Notes under the pieces: generated by a model
Seen by the model: only the letters and a program-made list of their open reading frames with translations
What the model was told of the DNA's origin: nothing
The model's database searches: none
Assembly (NCBI GenBank): GCA_942492375.1
Contig: CALOEL010000014.1
Location: 682,001 to 746,000 of the forward strand
Reading direction: 5' to 3'
DNA: 64,000 nt
DNA from: JAHEAO01 sp942492375
Lineage (GTDB): Bacteria; Pseudomonadota; Alphaproteobacteria; Rhodobacterales; Rhodobacteraceae
Made by a program: the position numbers and the translations under genes
Shown here: positions 24,574 to 34,498 of the stretch, one piece after another
Layout: each line of letters starts with the position of its first letter
How positions within the stretch are numbered: position 1 is the stretch's first letter

Positions 24574-26433
24574 TCACTTCTCGGGCACACCCGCCTTCCG
24601 CATCCCTTCCAGGTAAGCCTTCTGGGTTGCAAAGATCGAAGGCGGCATGCTGTCGACCATCTTCTGGATGGTCATCCCCGGATAATGCTTCAGAAATGTC
24701 TGCAGCGCCTTCTGCGCCTCGTCGTTCTGACCGAGACCGGCGTAATAGGCGGCCAGCATCCGATAGGCCCAGGTGACGCCGGGGGCCATGTTGAGCCCGG
24801 ATTTGACCAGCGCGATGGCCTCTTCGAACCGGCCGAGTTCGGCCAGGGAATTGGCCTTGCCGAATTCCATGTTGAAGCGGAACGGGTCCAGCGGGCTGAG
24901 CGCCTCGGCGCGGGCGAAATATTCGAGCGCTGCTTCGGGTAGGTTGTTCAGCGAGTTCAGCCAGCCCTTGCGCAGCCAGCCCCAGGCATTGTTCGGATCG
25001 AGCCGGAGTGCCCGGTCGATGAAACTTTCGGCGCGTTCGCGTTCCAGCGATGTCAGCGAGATCGCCGCGCCGAGGGCAACCAATGTCGGGGCGTGATCGC
25101 CCGCCAGAAGCGCCGCGCGGTTCGCGTATTCTTGCGCGATACGACGATGCTCTGCGGGTTCGTCTGTCCAGAGATAGGCGCATTCATGGGCATGGCACCA
25201 AGCCTTCAGGGCAAGGGCCAGCGGATAATCCGGATCGCAGGCGATGGCGCGATCGAGGGTTTCGATGGCCTTCCGGTTATCCTCGCGCCGATGCGACCAG
25301 AAATGCGGCAGGGCTGTCAGGGTAAGTTCGTAGGCGGTGCGATCCTCGGGCGGGCGGGTGCGGGCGCGGGCGATCTCGGCGGTGCGCAGGTTCGGAGAGA
25401 TCTGGCCCGCGACCTGCGTGGCGATGCGGTCTTGCAGGTCGAAAAGGTCATCGAGCCGGTCGTCGAAGCGTTCCGACCAGAGCGTGCGGCCATCACAGGT
25501 TTCGACCAGCTGGACGGCAATGCGGACACGTTCGCCCGCGCGGCGCACCGAACCCTCGACAACATAATCGACACCGAGCTTGGTGCCGACTGCCGGTATA
25601 TCGAGCCGCGCGTCGCGAAGCGCGAAGGCGGATTGGCGGGCGATGACGTGGAAATCCTGGACATGGGACAGGGCGCTGGTGATCTCCTCGACCACGCCGT
25701 CGGCGAAGAAGTCCTGGCTGCCCGTAAGGTCCTCGAACGGCAGCACGGCAAGGCTGGGCTGGGTGCGTTTCGCCCTATCGGACCGGGCCGCGGGGGCCGC
25801 GCGCAGGCTGTCGGCGAGCGCCGCGGTCTCTGGATCGGGCTCTGCGCCGATCTCTGCGGCAAGGGTTTCCACGAACCGTTCGTAGGCGGTAAGGGCCGCG
25901 GTCCGGTTGCCGCTGGCGGCGGCGGCGCGAAGCAAGGTTTGCATCGCCGGTTCGTTCACGGGGTCGAGATGCAGGGCGGCTTCGGCCTCGCCGCTGGCAC
26001 CGGCGGGATCGGCCTTGGCCTTGGCCAGATGGGCGGCGACGCGGGTGGTCGTGTCCTCGGCGCGGGTGTCGCGGAGCCAGGTCTGGAAGCTGTCGACGGG
26101 CAGGTCGAACCCCGCCAGCAGTTCCGCGCCGGGGTCGGGCAGAGCGATGTCGGCGGCGAGTGTCACGCTGCTGCGGTCGGCTTGCAATGTGTCCTTCGGC
26201 AGCGCCCGGCGGAGCTGCGAAAGCTCCTGCCGCAACGATGCGCGGGCCTGATCCTCGGCGCGGTCGCCCCAGAGAAGCGCCGAAAGGTCGGTGCGGCTGG
26301 CCTGATGGCCGGGGCGGGTGGCAAGGATCGCCAGAAGCGCCTGACCACGCTTCGAAAGGCCAGCGACGGGATTGCCGGTCGGGTCCAGCGCGGCAAAGGG
26401 GCCGTGCAGCCGTATCGTCAGGTTTTGTGCCAT
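24574..26433 (-). CDS. SARP/BTAD-type transcriptional regulator with TPR repeats (2)
   Basis: This 619-aa protein has a winged helix and BTAD region (LSKRGQALLAILATRPG, LSALLWGDRAEDQARASLRQ; to about 215), a TolB-like domain (SLAVLPFEDLTGSQDFFADG, DYVVEGSVRRAGERV; about 225-355) and C-terminal TPRs (LDPNNAWGWLRKGWLNSLNN). It shares domain order and several motifs with the regulator at 18080-20056, so the two are probably paralogues. It sits between two DUF1127 genes, one divergent and one downstream, which may be its targets. Confidence 0.82.
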   Translation of the reverse strand: MAQNLTIRLHGPFAALDPTGNPVAGLSKRGQALLAILATRPGHQASRTDLSALLWGDRAEDQARASLRQELSQLRRALPKDTLQADRSSVTLAADIALPDPGAELLAGFDLPVDSFQTWLRDTRAEDTTTRVAAHLAKAKADPAGASGEAEAALHLDPVNEPAMQTLLRAAAASGNRTAALTAYERFVETLAAEIGAEPDPETAALADSLRAAPAARSDRAKRTQPSLAVLPFEDLTGSQDFFADGVVEEITSALSHVQDFHVIARQSAFALRDARLDIPAVGTKLGVDYVVEGSVRRAGERVRIAVQLVETCDGRTLWSERFDDRLDDLFDLQDRIATQVAGQISPNLRTAEIARARTRPPEDRTAYELTLTALPHFWSHRREDNRKAIETLDRAIACDPDYPLALALKAWCHAHECAYLWTDEPAEHRRIAQEYANRAALLAGDHAPTLVALGAAISLTSLERERAESFIDRALRLDPNNAWGWLRKGWLNSLNNLPEAALEYFARAEALSPLDPFRFNMEFGKANSLAELGRFEEAIALVKSGLNMAPGVTWAYRMLAAYYAGLGQNDEAQKALQTFLKHYPGMTIQKMVDSMPPSIFATQKAYLEGMRKAGVPEK

Positions 26434-26580
26434 GCCCCCGCTGACCGTAAAACTATCGTCGGTGCGATTTTACGAAGATATTGCACGGATGTCTTTGGAA
26501 AACAGGTTCTTTTTCACGCTGGTTTTGCGTGGGGCGGGCATTGTGCTGGCATCGAACGGATCACAAGAAGGATCAGCGCC

Positions 26581-26793
26581 ATGACCATCCAGACCCAAAT
26601 CCACCGCGCCGCCGCCTACCGGCCGCACCGCAAGCCCGCCGTCAGCCTGCTTGGCTGGCTGGTCGAGGCAAACCGGAATTATCGCGAGCACGTCAAGCTG
26701 CGCAACATGTCCGATGAGCGGCTGCGCGACATCGGGATCAGCCGGGAAGAGGCCGATCGGGGCTTCCTGCGCCGGTTCGCGGAACGCCGCTAG
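26581..26793 (+). CDS. DUF1127 protein (2)
   Basis: This 70-aa protein has the DUF1127 motif NYREHVKLRNMSDERLRDIG. The ATG at 26581 has AGAAGGA upstream. It is divergent from the second SARP-TPR regulator, with 147 bases between them. Its TAG stop shares the palindrome CTAG (26790-26793) with the stop of the convergent GntR gene. Confidence 0.85.
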   Translation: MTIQTQIHRAAAYRPHRKPAVSLLGWLVEANRNYREHVKLRNMSDERLRDIGISREEADRGFLRRFAERR

Positions 26794-27554
26794 GTCATGA
26801 ACCGGCGGATCACCTCGGCTTCCTGCACCTCCATCAGCGATTGCGCGGTGGCCATGTGCAGCGCCATCACCTTGCGCGCCTCGGCCCCGTCCCCGGTGCG
26901 CAGGGCCTTTACCAGCCGCGCCTGGTAGCCCTTGCCCTTGGCCCAAAGTTCATGGTTCGGCGGATCGTAGAGCTTGCGGTAGACGGTGAGGTCCGACAGC
27001 GTTTGGGTGACGAAAGCGATGATGAACCCCATCAGCGGATTGTCGGACATCTCGGCCAGCAGCGCGTGGAAGCGCAGCGAGGCGATGTGCTGTTCGCGTT
27101 CCTCCTCGGCCGTGCCGGCGGGGTGGGCGTAGGTGGCCATGACCTGTTCGAGTTCGGTCAGCTGCGCGTCGGTGAGCTTGCCGGCGAGGTGGGCGACGAG
27201 TTCCGGTTCCAGTGCGCTGCGGATCTGGTAGATGTCTTTCAGCGTGAGATCACGGAAATAGAAGTAGTTCGACAGGAGCGCGCGCGCCCGTTCGGGCGAC
27301 ATCTGGTGCACGAAAGTGCCGCCGCCCGGCCCGGTGCGGGTGCGCACAAGGCCCTGCGCCTCGAGGATGCGTGTCGCCTCTCGGATCGTGCCCTTGGACA
27401 TGCCGAAACGTTCGATCATCTCGGCCTCGCCGGGCAGGCGGTCGCCGGAATGCAGGCCCTCTTGCATCACCCAGTCCTTGATCGCCTCGGCGACCTGCGT
27501 GGGGCGCGACTGGCGTTCGGGTTCAGGCGTCGAGGGGGTGGTGGCAGGCGGCAA
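26790..27554 (-). CDS. GntR family transcriptional regulator, FadR/FCD subfamily
   Basis: This 254-aa regulator has an N-terminal winged helix (VAEAIKDWVMQEGLHSGDRLPG, FGMSKGTIREATRILEAQGLV) and a helical FCD ligand domain (from about residue 95). It uses a TTG start, supported by AAGGGAGAG 8 bases upstream, and overlaps the end of the upstream ABC ATPase gene by 32 bases. It is the last gene of the dppABCDF-like operon and probably controls it through the paired palindromes at 32994-33038. Its ligand may be a peptide-derived acid. Confidence 0.87.
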   Translation of the reverse strand: MPPATTPSTPEPERQSRPTQVAEAIKDWVMQEGLHSGDRLPGEAEMIERFGMSKGTIREATRILEAQGLVRTRTGPGGGTFVHQMSPERARALLSNYFYFRDLTLKDIYQIRSALEPELVAHLAGKLTDAQLTELEQVMATYAHPAGTAEEEREQHIASLRFHALLAEMSDNPLMGFIIAFVTQTLSDLTVYRKLYDPPNHELWAKGKGYQARLVKALRTGDGAEARKVMALHMATAQSLMEVQEAEVIRRFMT

Positions 27555-28494
27555 GCTGGTGCTCTCCCTTGTCGGTGAGTTGCGGTTCTTCGCGGCGGCA
27601 AAGCTCGGTCGCGCGCGGGCAGCGGTCGGCGAAGGAACAGCCCGGTGGCGGGTGCAGCGGGTCGGGCAGTTCGGTTTCGCGGCCTTCCGGCGCTGTCAGC
27701 GGGCGGCCGACCACCGGGGCGCTGTCTGCCAAGAGTTTCGTATAGGGGTGGCGCGGGCGGTTGAAAATGGCCTCGGCCGGGCCGAGCTCCACCACCGCGC
27801 CGAAATAGAGCACCGCGACGCGGGTGCTGACTGCCTCGACCACGGCAAGGTCGTGGCTGATGAACAGGTAGGTGAGGTCGAAGTCGCGTTTCAGCTTCGC
27901 CAAGAGGTTCAGCACCTGCGCCTGCACCGAGACATCAAGCGCCGACACCGGTTCATCGAGGATCAGGATCCGGGCATTGGCAGCGAGCGCCCGGGCGATG
28001 CCGATGCGCTGCGCCTGACCGCCCGAGAATTCATGCGGATAGCGGGTCAGGAAATCGTCGCGCAGATTCACGGCGGCGAAGATCTCGCTGATGCGTTTCG
28101 TGCGCTCGGCCTTGTTCATGTGATGCAGGCGTTTCAGCGGCACCTCGATGATCTGGCGGATGGTCTTGCGGGGGTTCAGGCTGCTGATCGGGTCCTGGAA
28201 GACATACTGGATCGACTTGCCGAAGGCGGCGGGGTCGGCATTGTCGAAGGCGCGGCCTTCGATTTCCATGGTCCCGGTGGTGGGCGGGATCAGCCCCACC
28301 AGCATCCGCGCGAGGGTGGACTTGCCGCAACCGGATTCGCCGACGATGCCAAGGGTTTCGCCCTTTTGCACGGTCAGGCTGACGGGGCGGACGGCCTTGA
28401 CGGTGAACTTGGGTGGACCGAAGAGCGGCTTGCCGACCGGGAAGGTCTTGGACAGGTTGTCGAGTTTCAGGGCTTCGGTCACGACGGCCTCCAT
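27523..28494 (-). CDS. dppF: dipeptide/oligopeptide ABC transporter ATPase, DppF/OppF type
   Basis: This 323-aa ATPase has Walker A GESGCGKSTL, Q-loop VFQDPISSLNPR, signature FSGGQAQRIGIARAL, Walker B ILILDEPVSALD and switch His LFISHDLAVV. The C-terminal oligo_HPY region (HPYTKLL) contains a CSFADRCPRATELCRREEP cysteine motif that binds an Fe-S cluster in some homologues. It overlaps the preceding fused permease-ATPase gene by 16 bases. Confidence 0.92.
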   Translation of the reverse strand: MEAVVTEALKLDNLSKTFPVGKPLFGPPKFTVKAVRPVSLTVQKGETLGIVGESGCGKSTLARMLVGLIPPTTGTMEIEGRAFDNADPAAFGKSIQYVFQDPISSLNPRKTIRQIIEVPLKRLHHMNKAERTKRISEIFAAVNLRDDFLTRYPHEFSGGQAQRIGIARALAANARILILDEPVSALDVSVQAQVLNLLAKLKRDFDLTYLFISHDLAVVEAVSTRVAVLYFGAVVELGPAEAIFNRPRHPYTKLLADSAPVVGRPLTAPEGRETELPDPLHPPPGCSFADRCPRATELCRREEPQLTDKGEHQLAACHHPLDA

Positions 28495-30343
28495 TCCGGG
28501 TAGAGGCAGCGGACGGCGCGACCGTCCTGCGGTTTCAGCGCGATCTCTCCGCGTTCGCAGGAGGTCTGTTTCTTGTCGCAGCGCGGCGCGAAGGCGCAGC
28601 CGGGCGGCAGGTCATCGACCGAGGGCGGCAGGCCGGGGATCGCGGCCAGTTCCCGCCGCCCGCCGCCGAGTTCCGGGACGCAGGCGATCAGGCGCTTGGT
28701 GTAGGGATGGGCGGGGTGGTCCAGGATTTCGGGCGTCGGGCCTTCCTCGACGATGCGGCCGGCATACATCACCGCGACGCGGTCGCAAAGCTGGGCCACG
28801 ACGCCGAAATCATGGGTGATGAAGATGATCGCAAGCCCCCGGTCGCGGCGCAGGTCATCCAGAAGCGACAGGATCTGCGCCTGCACAGTGACGTCGAGCG
28901 CGGTGGTGGGTTCGTCCGCGATGATCACGTCGGGGTCGTTGGCCAAAGCCATGGCGATGCCGACGCGCTGGCGCATGCCGCCTGACATTTCATGCGGATA
29001 GGCGCGTGCACGGCTTTCGGGGTTCGGGATGCGGACGGATTTCAGCAGCTCGATGGCGCGTTTGTGGGCCTCGGATTTGCCGATCCGGTGGTGGCAGCGG
29101 ATCGCCTCGGCCAACTGATCGCCGACGCGGTAAAGCGGGTGCAGCGTGGCCTGCGGATCCTGGAAGATATAGGCGATGCGGTCGCCGCGCAGGCGGCGCA
29201 GCTCGGGGTAGCGCATGCCGATCAGGTCGCGCCCTTCATAGCGCGCGGCCCCGCCGGTGATGATACCGGGGGGCGAGGCGACAAGGCCCATCACGCTGAG
29301 CGCCGTGACCGACTTGCCGGACCCGCTTTCACCGATGAGCCCGAGGCATTCGCCGGGCGCGACCGACAGGCTGACGCCGTTCACCGCGCGGAAGATGCGG
29401 GTGCCGACATGGAACTGGGTTTCGAGCTCGTCGAGCGACAGGATGCCGTCGCCGCGCGGCTCTGGCACCTTGTCGCGGTCGACCAGCGTCGCCGCCATCG
29501 GGCGGGACAGCGCGCCCGAGCGCAGGCGCGGGTCGAGCGCATCGCGGACCCCGTCGCCCAGCAGGTTGATCGACATCACGATGATCAGGATCATCACGCC
29601 CGGCACCACCGAGGTGTGAGGCGCCGTGATCAGCGCCGCGCGCGCCTCGCCCAGCATCGAGCCGAGATCGGCCTGTGGCGGCTGCGACCCAAGCCCGAGG
29701 AACGACAGCCCGGCGGTTTCCAGGATCATCCAGCCGACGGTGGTGGACATCGCGATGACGATCACGGGCAGGACGTTGGGCAGGATCTCCGAGACGATGA
29801 TGCGGGTATGGCCCAGCCCCGACAGCTTCGCCGCATCGACGAATTCCTTGTGCGCGATCCCGACGGTGATGCCGCGGATGTTTCGGGCGAAGAACGGCAC
29901 GTTGACGGCGGCGACCGCGATCAGTGCGTTCATCAGGCCGGGGCCGAGGGCGGCGACGATGGCGAGCGCCAGGAGGATGTAGGGAAACGCCATCAGCATG
30001 TCGACGCCGCGCATGATCAGGTTGTCGGTGCGGCCGCCGAAATAGCCCGCGACGATGCCGATCGCAGCCCCGATCGTGGCGGCGATGAGCGCGGCAGAGA
30101 ACCCGACGGCAAGCGACAGCCGCGTGCCCCACATCAGCCGCGACAGCAGGTCCCGGCCAAGATGGTCGGTGCCCAGCAGATGCCCGGACGAGAACGGGCG
30201 CAGGAACCGGTCGGCGGTGTTGGTCACGTTGGGTTCGGCCAACGGCAGGACCGGGGTCAGCAGCACCAGCAGCACCACCAGTCCCAACACCACCGCGCCG
30301 CCCAAGGCCAGCCGGTTGCGGGCCAGCAGTCTGACAAACAGCC

Positions 30344-30347
<4 letters not shown>
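28479..30347 (-). CDS. fused dipeptide ABC transporter permease and ATPase (DppC-DppD fusion)
   Basis: This 622-aa protein joins two subunits. Residues 1 to about 275 form a DppC-type permease with six helices (GHLLGTDHLGRDLLSRLMWG, EFVDAAKLSGLGHTRIIVSE). Residues of about 300-622 form a DppD ATPase with Walker A GESGSGKSV, signature MSGGMRQRVGIAMAL, Walker B VIIADEPTTALD and the Cys motif CAFAPRCDKKQTSCERGE. No stop or frameshift separates them, so the fusion is genuine. It overlaps dppB by one ATGA. Confidence 0.93.
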
Positions 30348-31291
<944 letters not shown>

Positions 31292-31316
31292 CGCGCTCCC
31301 CGTTTCTTCTGTTCTC

Positions 31317-31335
31317 AAATATCCCCGCCGGAGGC
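31317..31335 (-). repeat. dispersed GGATATTT repeat, copy a (dppA-dppB)
   Basis: On the minus strand it reads GCCTCCGGCGGGGATATTT and continues GAGAACAGAAGAAA. It lies between dppA and dppB. Confidence 0.6.
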
Positions 31336-31378
31336 TCGAAAGTCCGATTTTTCATCGAAAAATCGCACCTCCGGCGGG
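31324..31378 (-). promoter_or_regulatory. nested hairpin between dppA and dppB
   Basis: Outer arms CCCGCCGGAGG (31324-31334) and CCTCCGGCGGG (31368-31378) enclose an inner 9-bp hairpin, CGATTTTTC and GAAAAATCG (31345-31365). Lying just after the binding-protein gene, it may stabilise the dppA message or partly stop transcription. Its left arm coincides with a copy of the dispersed GGATATTT repeat. Confidence 0.6.
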
Positions 31379-31384
31379 AACGGC

Positions 31385-32962
31385 TCAGTTCTTGACCACG
31401 TCACCGAGCAGCAGGAAGAACGAGGGTTCCAGCTGGAAGTTCTCGACCTTGTCGCTGGTCACCGCGTTCTGCTTCCAGTTCGCCACGAAGACCCAGGGCG
31501 CGTCGTCCTGCACGATCACCTGCATCTCCTTGTAAAGCCGCGCGCGCTCGTCCTGGTCGGTGGCGGTGCGGGCGGCTTCCAGCAGCTCGTCGACCTTCGG
31601 GTTGGAATAGTAGCCAGAGTTGAAGCCGCCCTTGTCCGGCCAGGCCTCGGTGCGAAGGGCGAGGAACGGCAGGGTGTCGGGGTCGTTGGTCATCCAGGCC
31701 ATCTCGGCCATGTCGGCCTTGCCTTCCAGCCCCGGATTGACCTCGCCCAGGAACGTGTTCCACTCATAGGTCTCGATGGTGACATCGAAGCCCACCGCCT
31801 CCAGATCGGCCTGGATCGCGGTGCCCATCGCGATCGGATCGAGCATGCCAGAGCCGCCTTCGGTCACGTAGAAGGTGACGGCGGGATTCTCGATCCCCGC
31901 TTCGGCCAGCAGCGCCTTGGCCTTTTCCGGATCGTAAGGGTAGGGCTCCAGGCTTTCGTTATAGGCCCAGGCGAAGGCGGGCGGGGTCGGGCCGGCGGCG
32001 ACCTCGGCGGTGCCTTCCAGCACGTCATTGACCAGCGCTTCCTTGTTCACCGCGTAGTTCGCGGCCTGCCGCACCAGCTTGTCGGTGAAGGGGCCTTCCT
32101 TGGCGTTCAGGATCAGGAACCAGACATGCGGTCCGGCCTGTTCCGAGACCTTGTAGGCGTCGGTCTGGAACTCCGACAGCGCCACCGGGGGCACTTCCAC
32201 CATCAGGTCGATGCCGCCGGCCAGCATCTCGGCGGTGCGGGTGTTGGCATCGGTGATTGGGCGGTAAACCACGGCTTCAAGCGAGGGCGCGCCATCCCAG
32301 TAGTCGGGGTTCTTTTCGACGACCACCGCCTCGTTCGAGCGCCATTCGGCGAATTTGAACGGCCCGGTGCCGGACGGATTGCGCCCAAATTCGGCGCCGT
32401 GCTGTTCCACGGCGGCCTGGGACACGATCAGCCCGGTCGGATAGGCGAGGTTCGAGAGAAACGGCGCGTAGGGCGCGTTCAGGGTGAATTTCACCGTCGC
32501 GGGGTCGATCACCTCGACATTCTCGACCGCCGAGAAGAAGAACGACAGCGGGAACGGGCCGGTGTCGTAATAGGGGTGATCCTCGTTCAGCATCCGGTCG
32601 AAGTTGAACTTGACCACGTCGGCTTTGAAATCGCTGCCATCGTGGAACTTGACGCCCTCGCGTAGCTTGAAGGTGTATTCGGTGCCATCCTCGCTGATCT
32701 CCCAGCTTTCGGCCAGCGCCGGTTCGACCTCCAGCGTGCCGGACTTGTAGCGCACCAGCCCGTCATAGACGTTCATCAGGATGCGGAAATCGTTGACCGC
32801 GGTCACCGCGGCGGGGTCAAGCGCCTTGGGTTCGGCGATCTGGCCCACCACCAGCACGCCCGGCGGGGTTTGCGCCTGCGCGGGCAGCGCCAGGCCAAGC
32901 GCCAGCATCCCGGCGCCAGCGGCGGCCAACACGCTGCGGCGCGTCCAATCCATCAGTTGCAT
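31385..32962 (-). CDS. dppA: periplasmic dipeptide/oligopeptide-binding protein (family 5)
   Basis: This 525-aa solute-binding protein has a signal peptide of about 31 residues, beginning MQLMDWTRRSVLAAAGAG; the RR pair hints at Tat export. The family 5 N-terminal signature region is ESWEISEDGTEYTFKLREG, with HDGSDFKADVVKF after it. It would capture a peptide or similar compound for the DppB-CD-F transporter. The start at 32962 has GGGAGGAAAA upstream, while the longer frame crosses the operators. It is divergent from the DUF1028 gene. Confidence 0.9.
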   Translation of the reverse strand: MQLMDWTRRSVLAAAGAGMLALGLALPAQAQTPPGVLVVGQIAEPKALDPAAVTAVNDFRILMNVYDGLVRYKSGTLEVEPALAESWEISEDGTEYTFKLREGVKFHDGSDFKADVVKFNFDRMLNEDHPYYDTGPFPLSFFFSAVENVEVIDPATVKFTLNAPYAPFLSNLAYPTGLIVSQAAVEQHGAEFGRNPSGTGPFKFAEWRSNEAVVVEKNPDYWDGAPSLEAVVYRPITDANTRTAEMLAGGIDLMVEVPPVALSEFQTDAYKVSEQAGPHVWFLILNAKEGPFTDKLVRQAANYAVNKEALVNDVLEGTAEVAAGPTPPAFAWAYNESLEPYPYDPEKAKALLAEAGIENPAVTFYVTEGGSGMLDPIAMGTAIQADLEAVGFDVTIETYEWNTFLGEVNPGLEGKADMAEMAWMTNDPDTLPFLALRTEAWPDKGGFNSGYYSNPKVDELLEAARTATDQDERARLYKEMQVIVQDDAPWVFVANWKQNAVTSDKVENFQLEPSFFLLLGDVVKN

Positions 32963-32993
32963 TTGGTTTTCCTCCCGGTTGTGGTTTAGTCTC

Positions 32994-33011
32994 AAATTAT
33001 CATGATAAATT
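32994..33011. promoter_or_regulatory. palindromic operator 1 over the dppA promoter
   Basis: The core TTATCATGATAA (32997-33008) is a perfect 12-bp palindrome, extended with one mismatch to 18 bp. It covers the proposed dppA -10 box, GATAAT on the minus strand. It shares the exact half TCATGATAAAT with operator 2. Confidence 0.55.
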
Positions 33012-33023
33012 TGGTCCGTCCAA
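32996..33023 (-). promoter_or_regulatory. predicted dppA promoter
   Basis: On the minus strand TTGGAC (33023-33018) is followed after 16 bases by GATAAT (33001-32996). The -10 lies inside operator 1. Confidence 0.45.
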
Positions 33024-33039
33024 TTTTTCATGATAAATA
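33011..33039 (+). promoter_or_regulatory. possible promoter of the DUF1028 gene
   Basis: TTGGTC (33011-33016) is followed after 17 bases by TAAATA (33034-33039). The -10 overlaps operator 2, mirroring the arrangement at dppA. Confidence 0.35.
33023..33038. promoter_or_regulatory. palindromic operator 2 in the dppA-DUF1028 gap
   Basis: ATTTTTCATGATAAAT is a 16-bp palindrome with one mismatched pair. It shares TCATGATAAAT with operator 1, with centres 28 bp apart. It covers the proposed DUF1028 promoter. Confidence 0.5.
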
Positions 33040-33068
33040 GGGGCCGCCAAACCGAAAGCGCTGAAAGA

Positions 33069-33734
33069 ATGACCTTTTCGATCCTCGCCCTTGATGAAGA
33101 CACCGGCAGGATCGGCGGCGCGGCGGCGACCGGCAGCCTGTGCGTCGGCGGCTGGGTGCTGCGCGGCGATTCGCGTTACGGCATGTCGGCCTCGCAGGGC
33201 ACGGCGCCCTCGACGCTCTGGGGCGAGGATGTGCTGACGGCGATGGCCGGGGGCCTTGATGCCGCCGAGGCGGTGGCACGGATCACCGGCCCCGATACGG
33301 GCCGCGCGCATCGGCAGCTCGCGGCGCTGGACCTGCGCGGTGGCGTGGCGGCGTTCACCGGCGACCGAAGTGTCGAGTTCGCCGGCTCGGTCGACGCCGC
33401 GGGCGTCATCATAGCGGGCAACATGCTGTCGGGCAAAGCGGTGCTTGGGGCGGCGATGAAGGGGTTCCAAAGCTGCGACGCGCCCTTTCCGGAACGCCTG
33501 CTGGCCGCGCTTGTCGCCGGGGATGCGGCGGGCAGCGACAGCCGGGGTCTTCTCTCGGCGGCGCTCTTGGTACTGGGCGACGACATCCCGCCGCTCAGCC
33601 TGCGCGTCGACCTGTCGAAAAACCCGCTGAAACGGCTGCGCAAGCTTTACCGGCGCAGCCAGTCCCCGCCCTATGCCGACTGGCTGGATCACGTACCGAC
33701 CCGCGACGACCCGCAGCGCAGCCTCGAGGAGTAG
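33069..33734 (+). CDS. DUF1028 protein (Ntn-hydrolase-like)
   Basis: This 221-aa protein has the DUF1028 N-terminus TFSILALDEDTGRIGGAAAT and GMSASQGTAPS. DUF1028 has an Ntn-hydrolase-type fold, and members are repeatedly found beside peptide transporters and peptidases, but the reaction is not settled. The ATG at 33069 begins the family pattern directly. It is divergent from dppA with operators between them, and converges on the ABC-2 permease with two bases between stops. It may cut an imported peptide or amide; this is inference. Confidence 0.85.
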   Translation: MTFSILALDEDTGRIGGAAATGSLCVGGWVLRGDSRYGMSASQGTAPSTLWGEDVLTAMAGGLDAAEAVARITGPDTGRAHRQLAALDLRGGVAAFTGDRSVEFAGSVDAAGVIIAGNMLSGKAVLGAAMKGFQSCDAPFPERLLAALVAGDAAGSDSRGLLSAALLVLGDDIPPLSLRVDLSKNPLKRLRKLYRRSQSPPYADWLDHVPTRDDPQRSLEE

Positions 33735-33736
33735 TC

Positions 33737-34498
33737 CTAGGGCCGCAGCCGCCAGCCGGTGCGGAAGATCAGCCAGATCACGAACAGGCAGAGCGTCAGG
33801 AACAGCCCGACCGCCGCGATCGACAGGCCAACGGGGACGTCCGCAACGCCGTAGAACGACCAGCGGAACCCCGAGATCAGGTAGAGCACCGGGTTGAAAT
33901 GCGTGACCGTCTGCCAGACCGGCGGCAGCATCGAGACCGAGTAGAACGACCCGCCAAGGAACACGAGCGGCGTGATGACCAGGAGCGGGATCAGCTGCAA
34001 CTGCTCGAAATTCGCGGCCCAGATGCCGATGATGAAGCCGAACAGCGAGAAGGATATCGCGGTCAGCAGCAGGAAGCCGATCATCCAGAACGGATGCAGG
34101 ATCTGCAGATCGACGAAGAAGGTAGAGGTCGCCAGGATGATCAGCGCGATCATCACCGATTTGGTGGCCGCCGCGCCGACATAGCCGATGACGATCTCGA
34201 TGAAGGACATCGGGGCGGAAAGAAGCTCGTAGATCGTGCCGATGAATTTCGGCATGTAGATGCCGAAGCTGGCATTGCTGACCGATTGCTGCAGCAGGGT
34301 CAGCATGATCAGACCCGGCACGATGAAGGCGCCATAGCTGATGCCTTCGACCGATTGGATGCGGCCGCCGATCGCCGCGCCGAAGACGACGAAATAAAGC
34401 GCCGTCGAGATCACCGGCGAAACGATCGACTGCCAGATCGTGCGGAAGGTGCGGGTCATCTCGAAGATGTAGATCGCGCGGATCGCCTGCCAGTTCAT
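33737..34498 (-). CDS. ABC-2 type exporter permease
   Basis: This 253-aa inner-membrane protein has six hydrophobic helices and the ABC-2 signature near LGGSFYSVSMLPPVWQTVTH followed by FNPVLYLISGFRW. It overlaps the ATPase stop by ATGA, so the two are made together and form an exporter. The substrate is unknown. It resembles the lone permease at 36393-37196. Confidence 0.9.
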   Translation of the reverse strand: MNWQAIRAIYIFEMTRTFRTIWQSIVSPVISTALYFVVFGAAIGGRIQSVEGISYGAFIVPGLIMLTLLQQSVSNASFGIYMPKFIGTIYELLSAPMSFIEIVIGYVGAAATKSVMIALIILATSTFFVDLQILHPFWMIGFLLLTAISFSLFGFIIGIWAANFEQLQLIPLLVITPLVFLGGSFYSVSMLPPVWQTVTHFNPVLYLISGFRWSFYGVADVPVGLSIAAVGLFLTLCLFVIWLIFRTGWRLRP

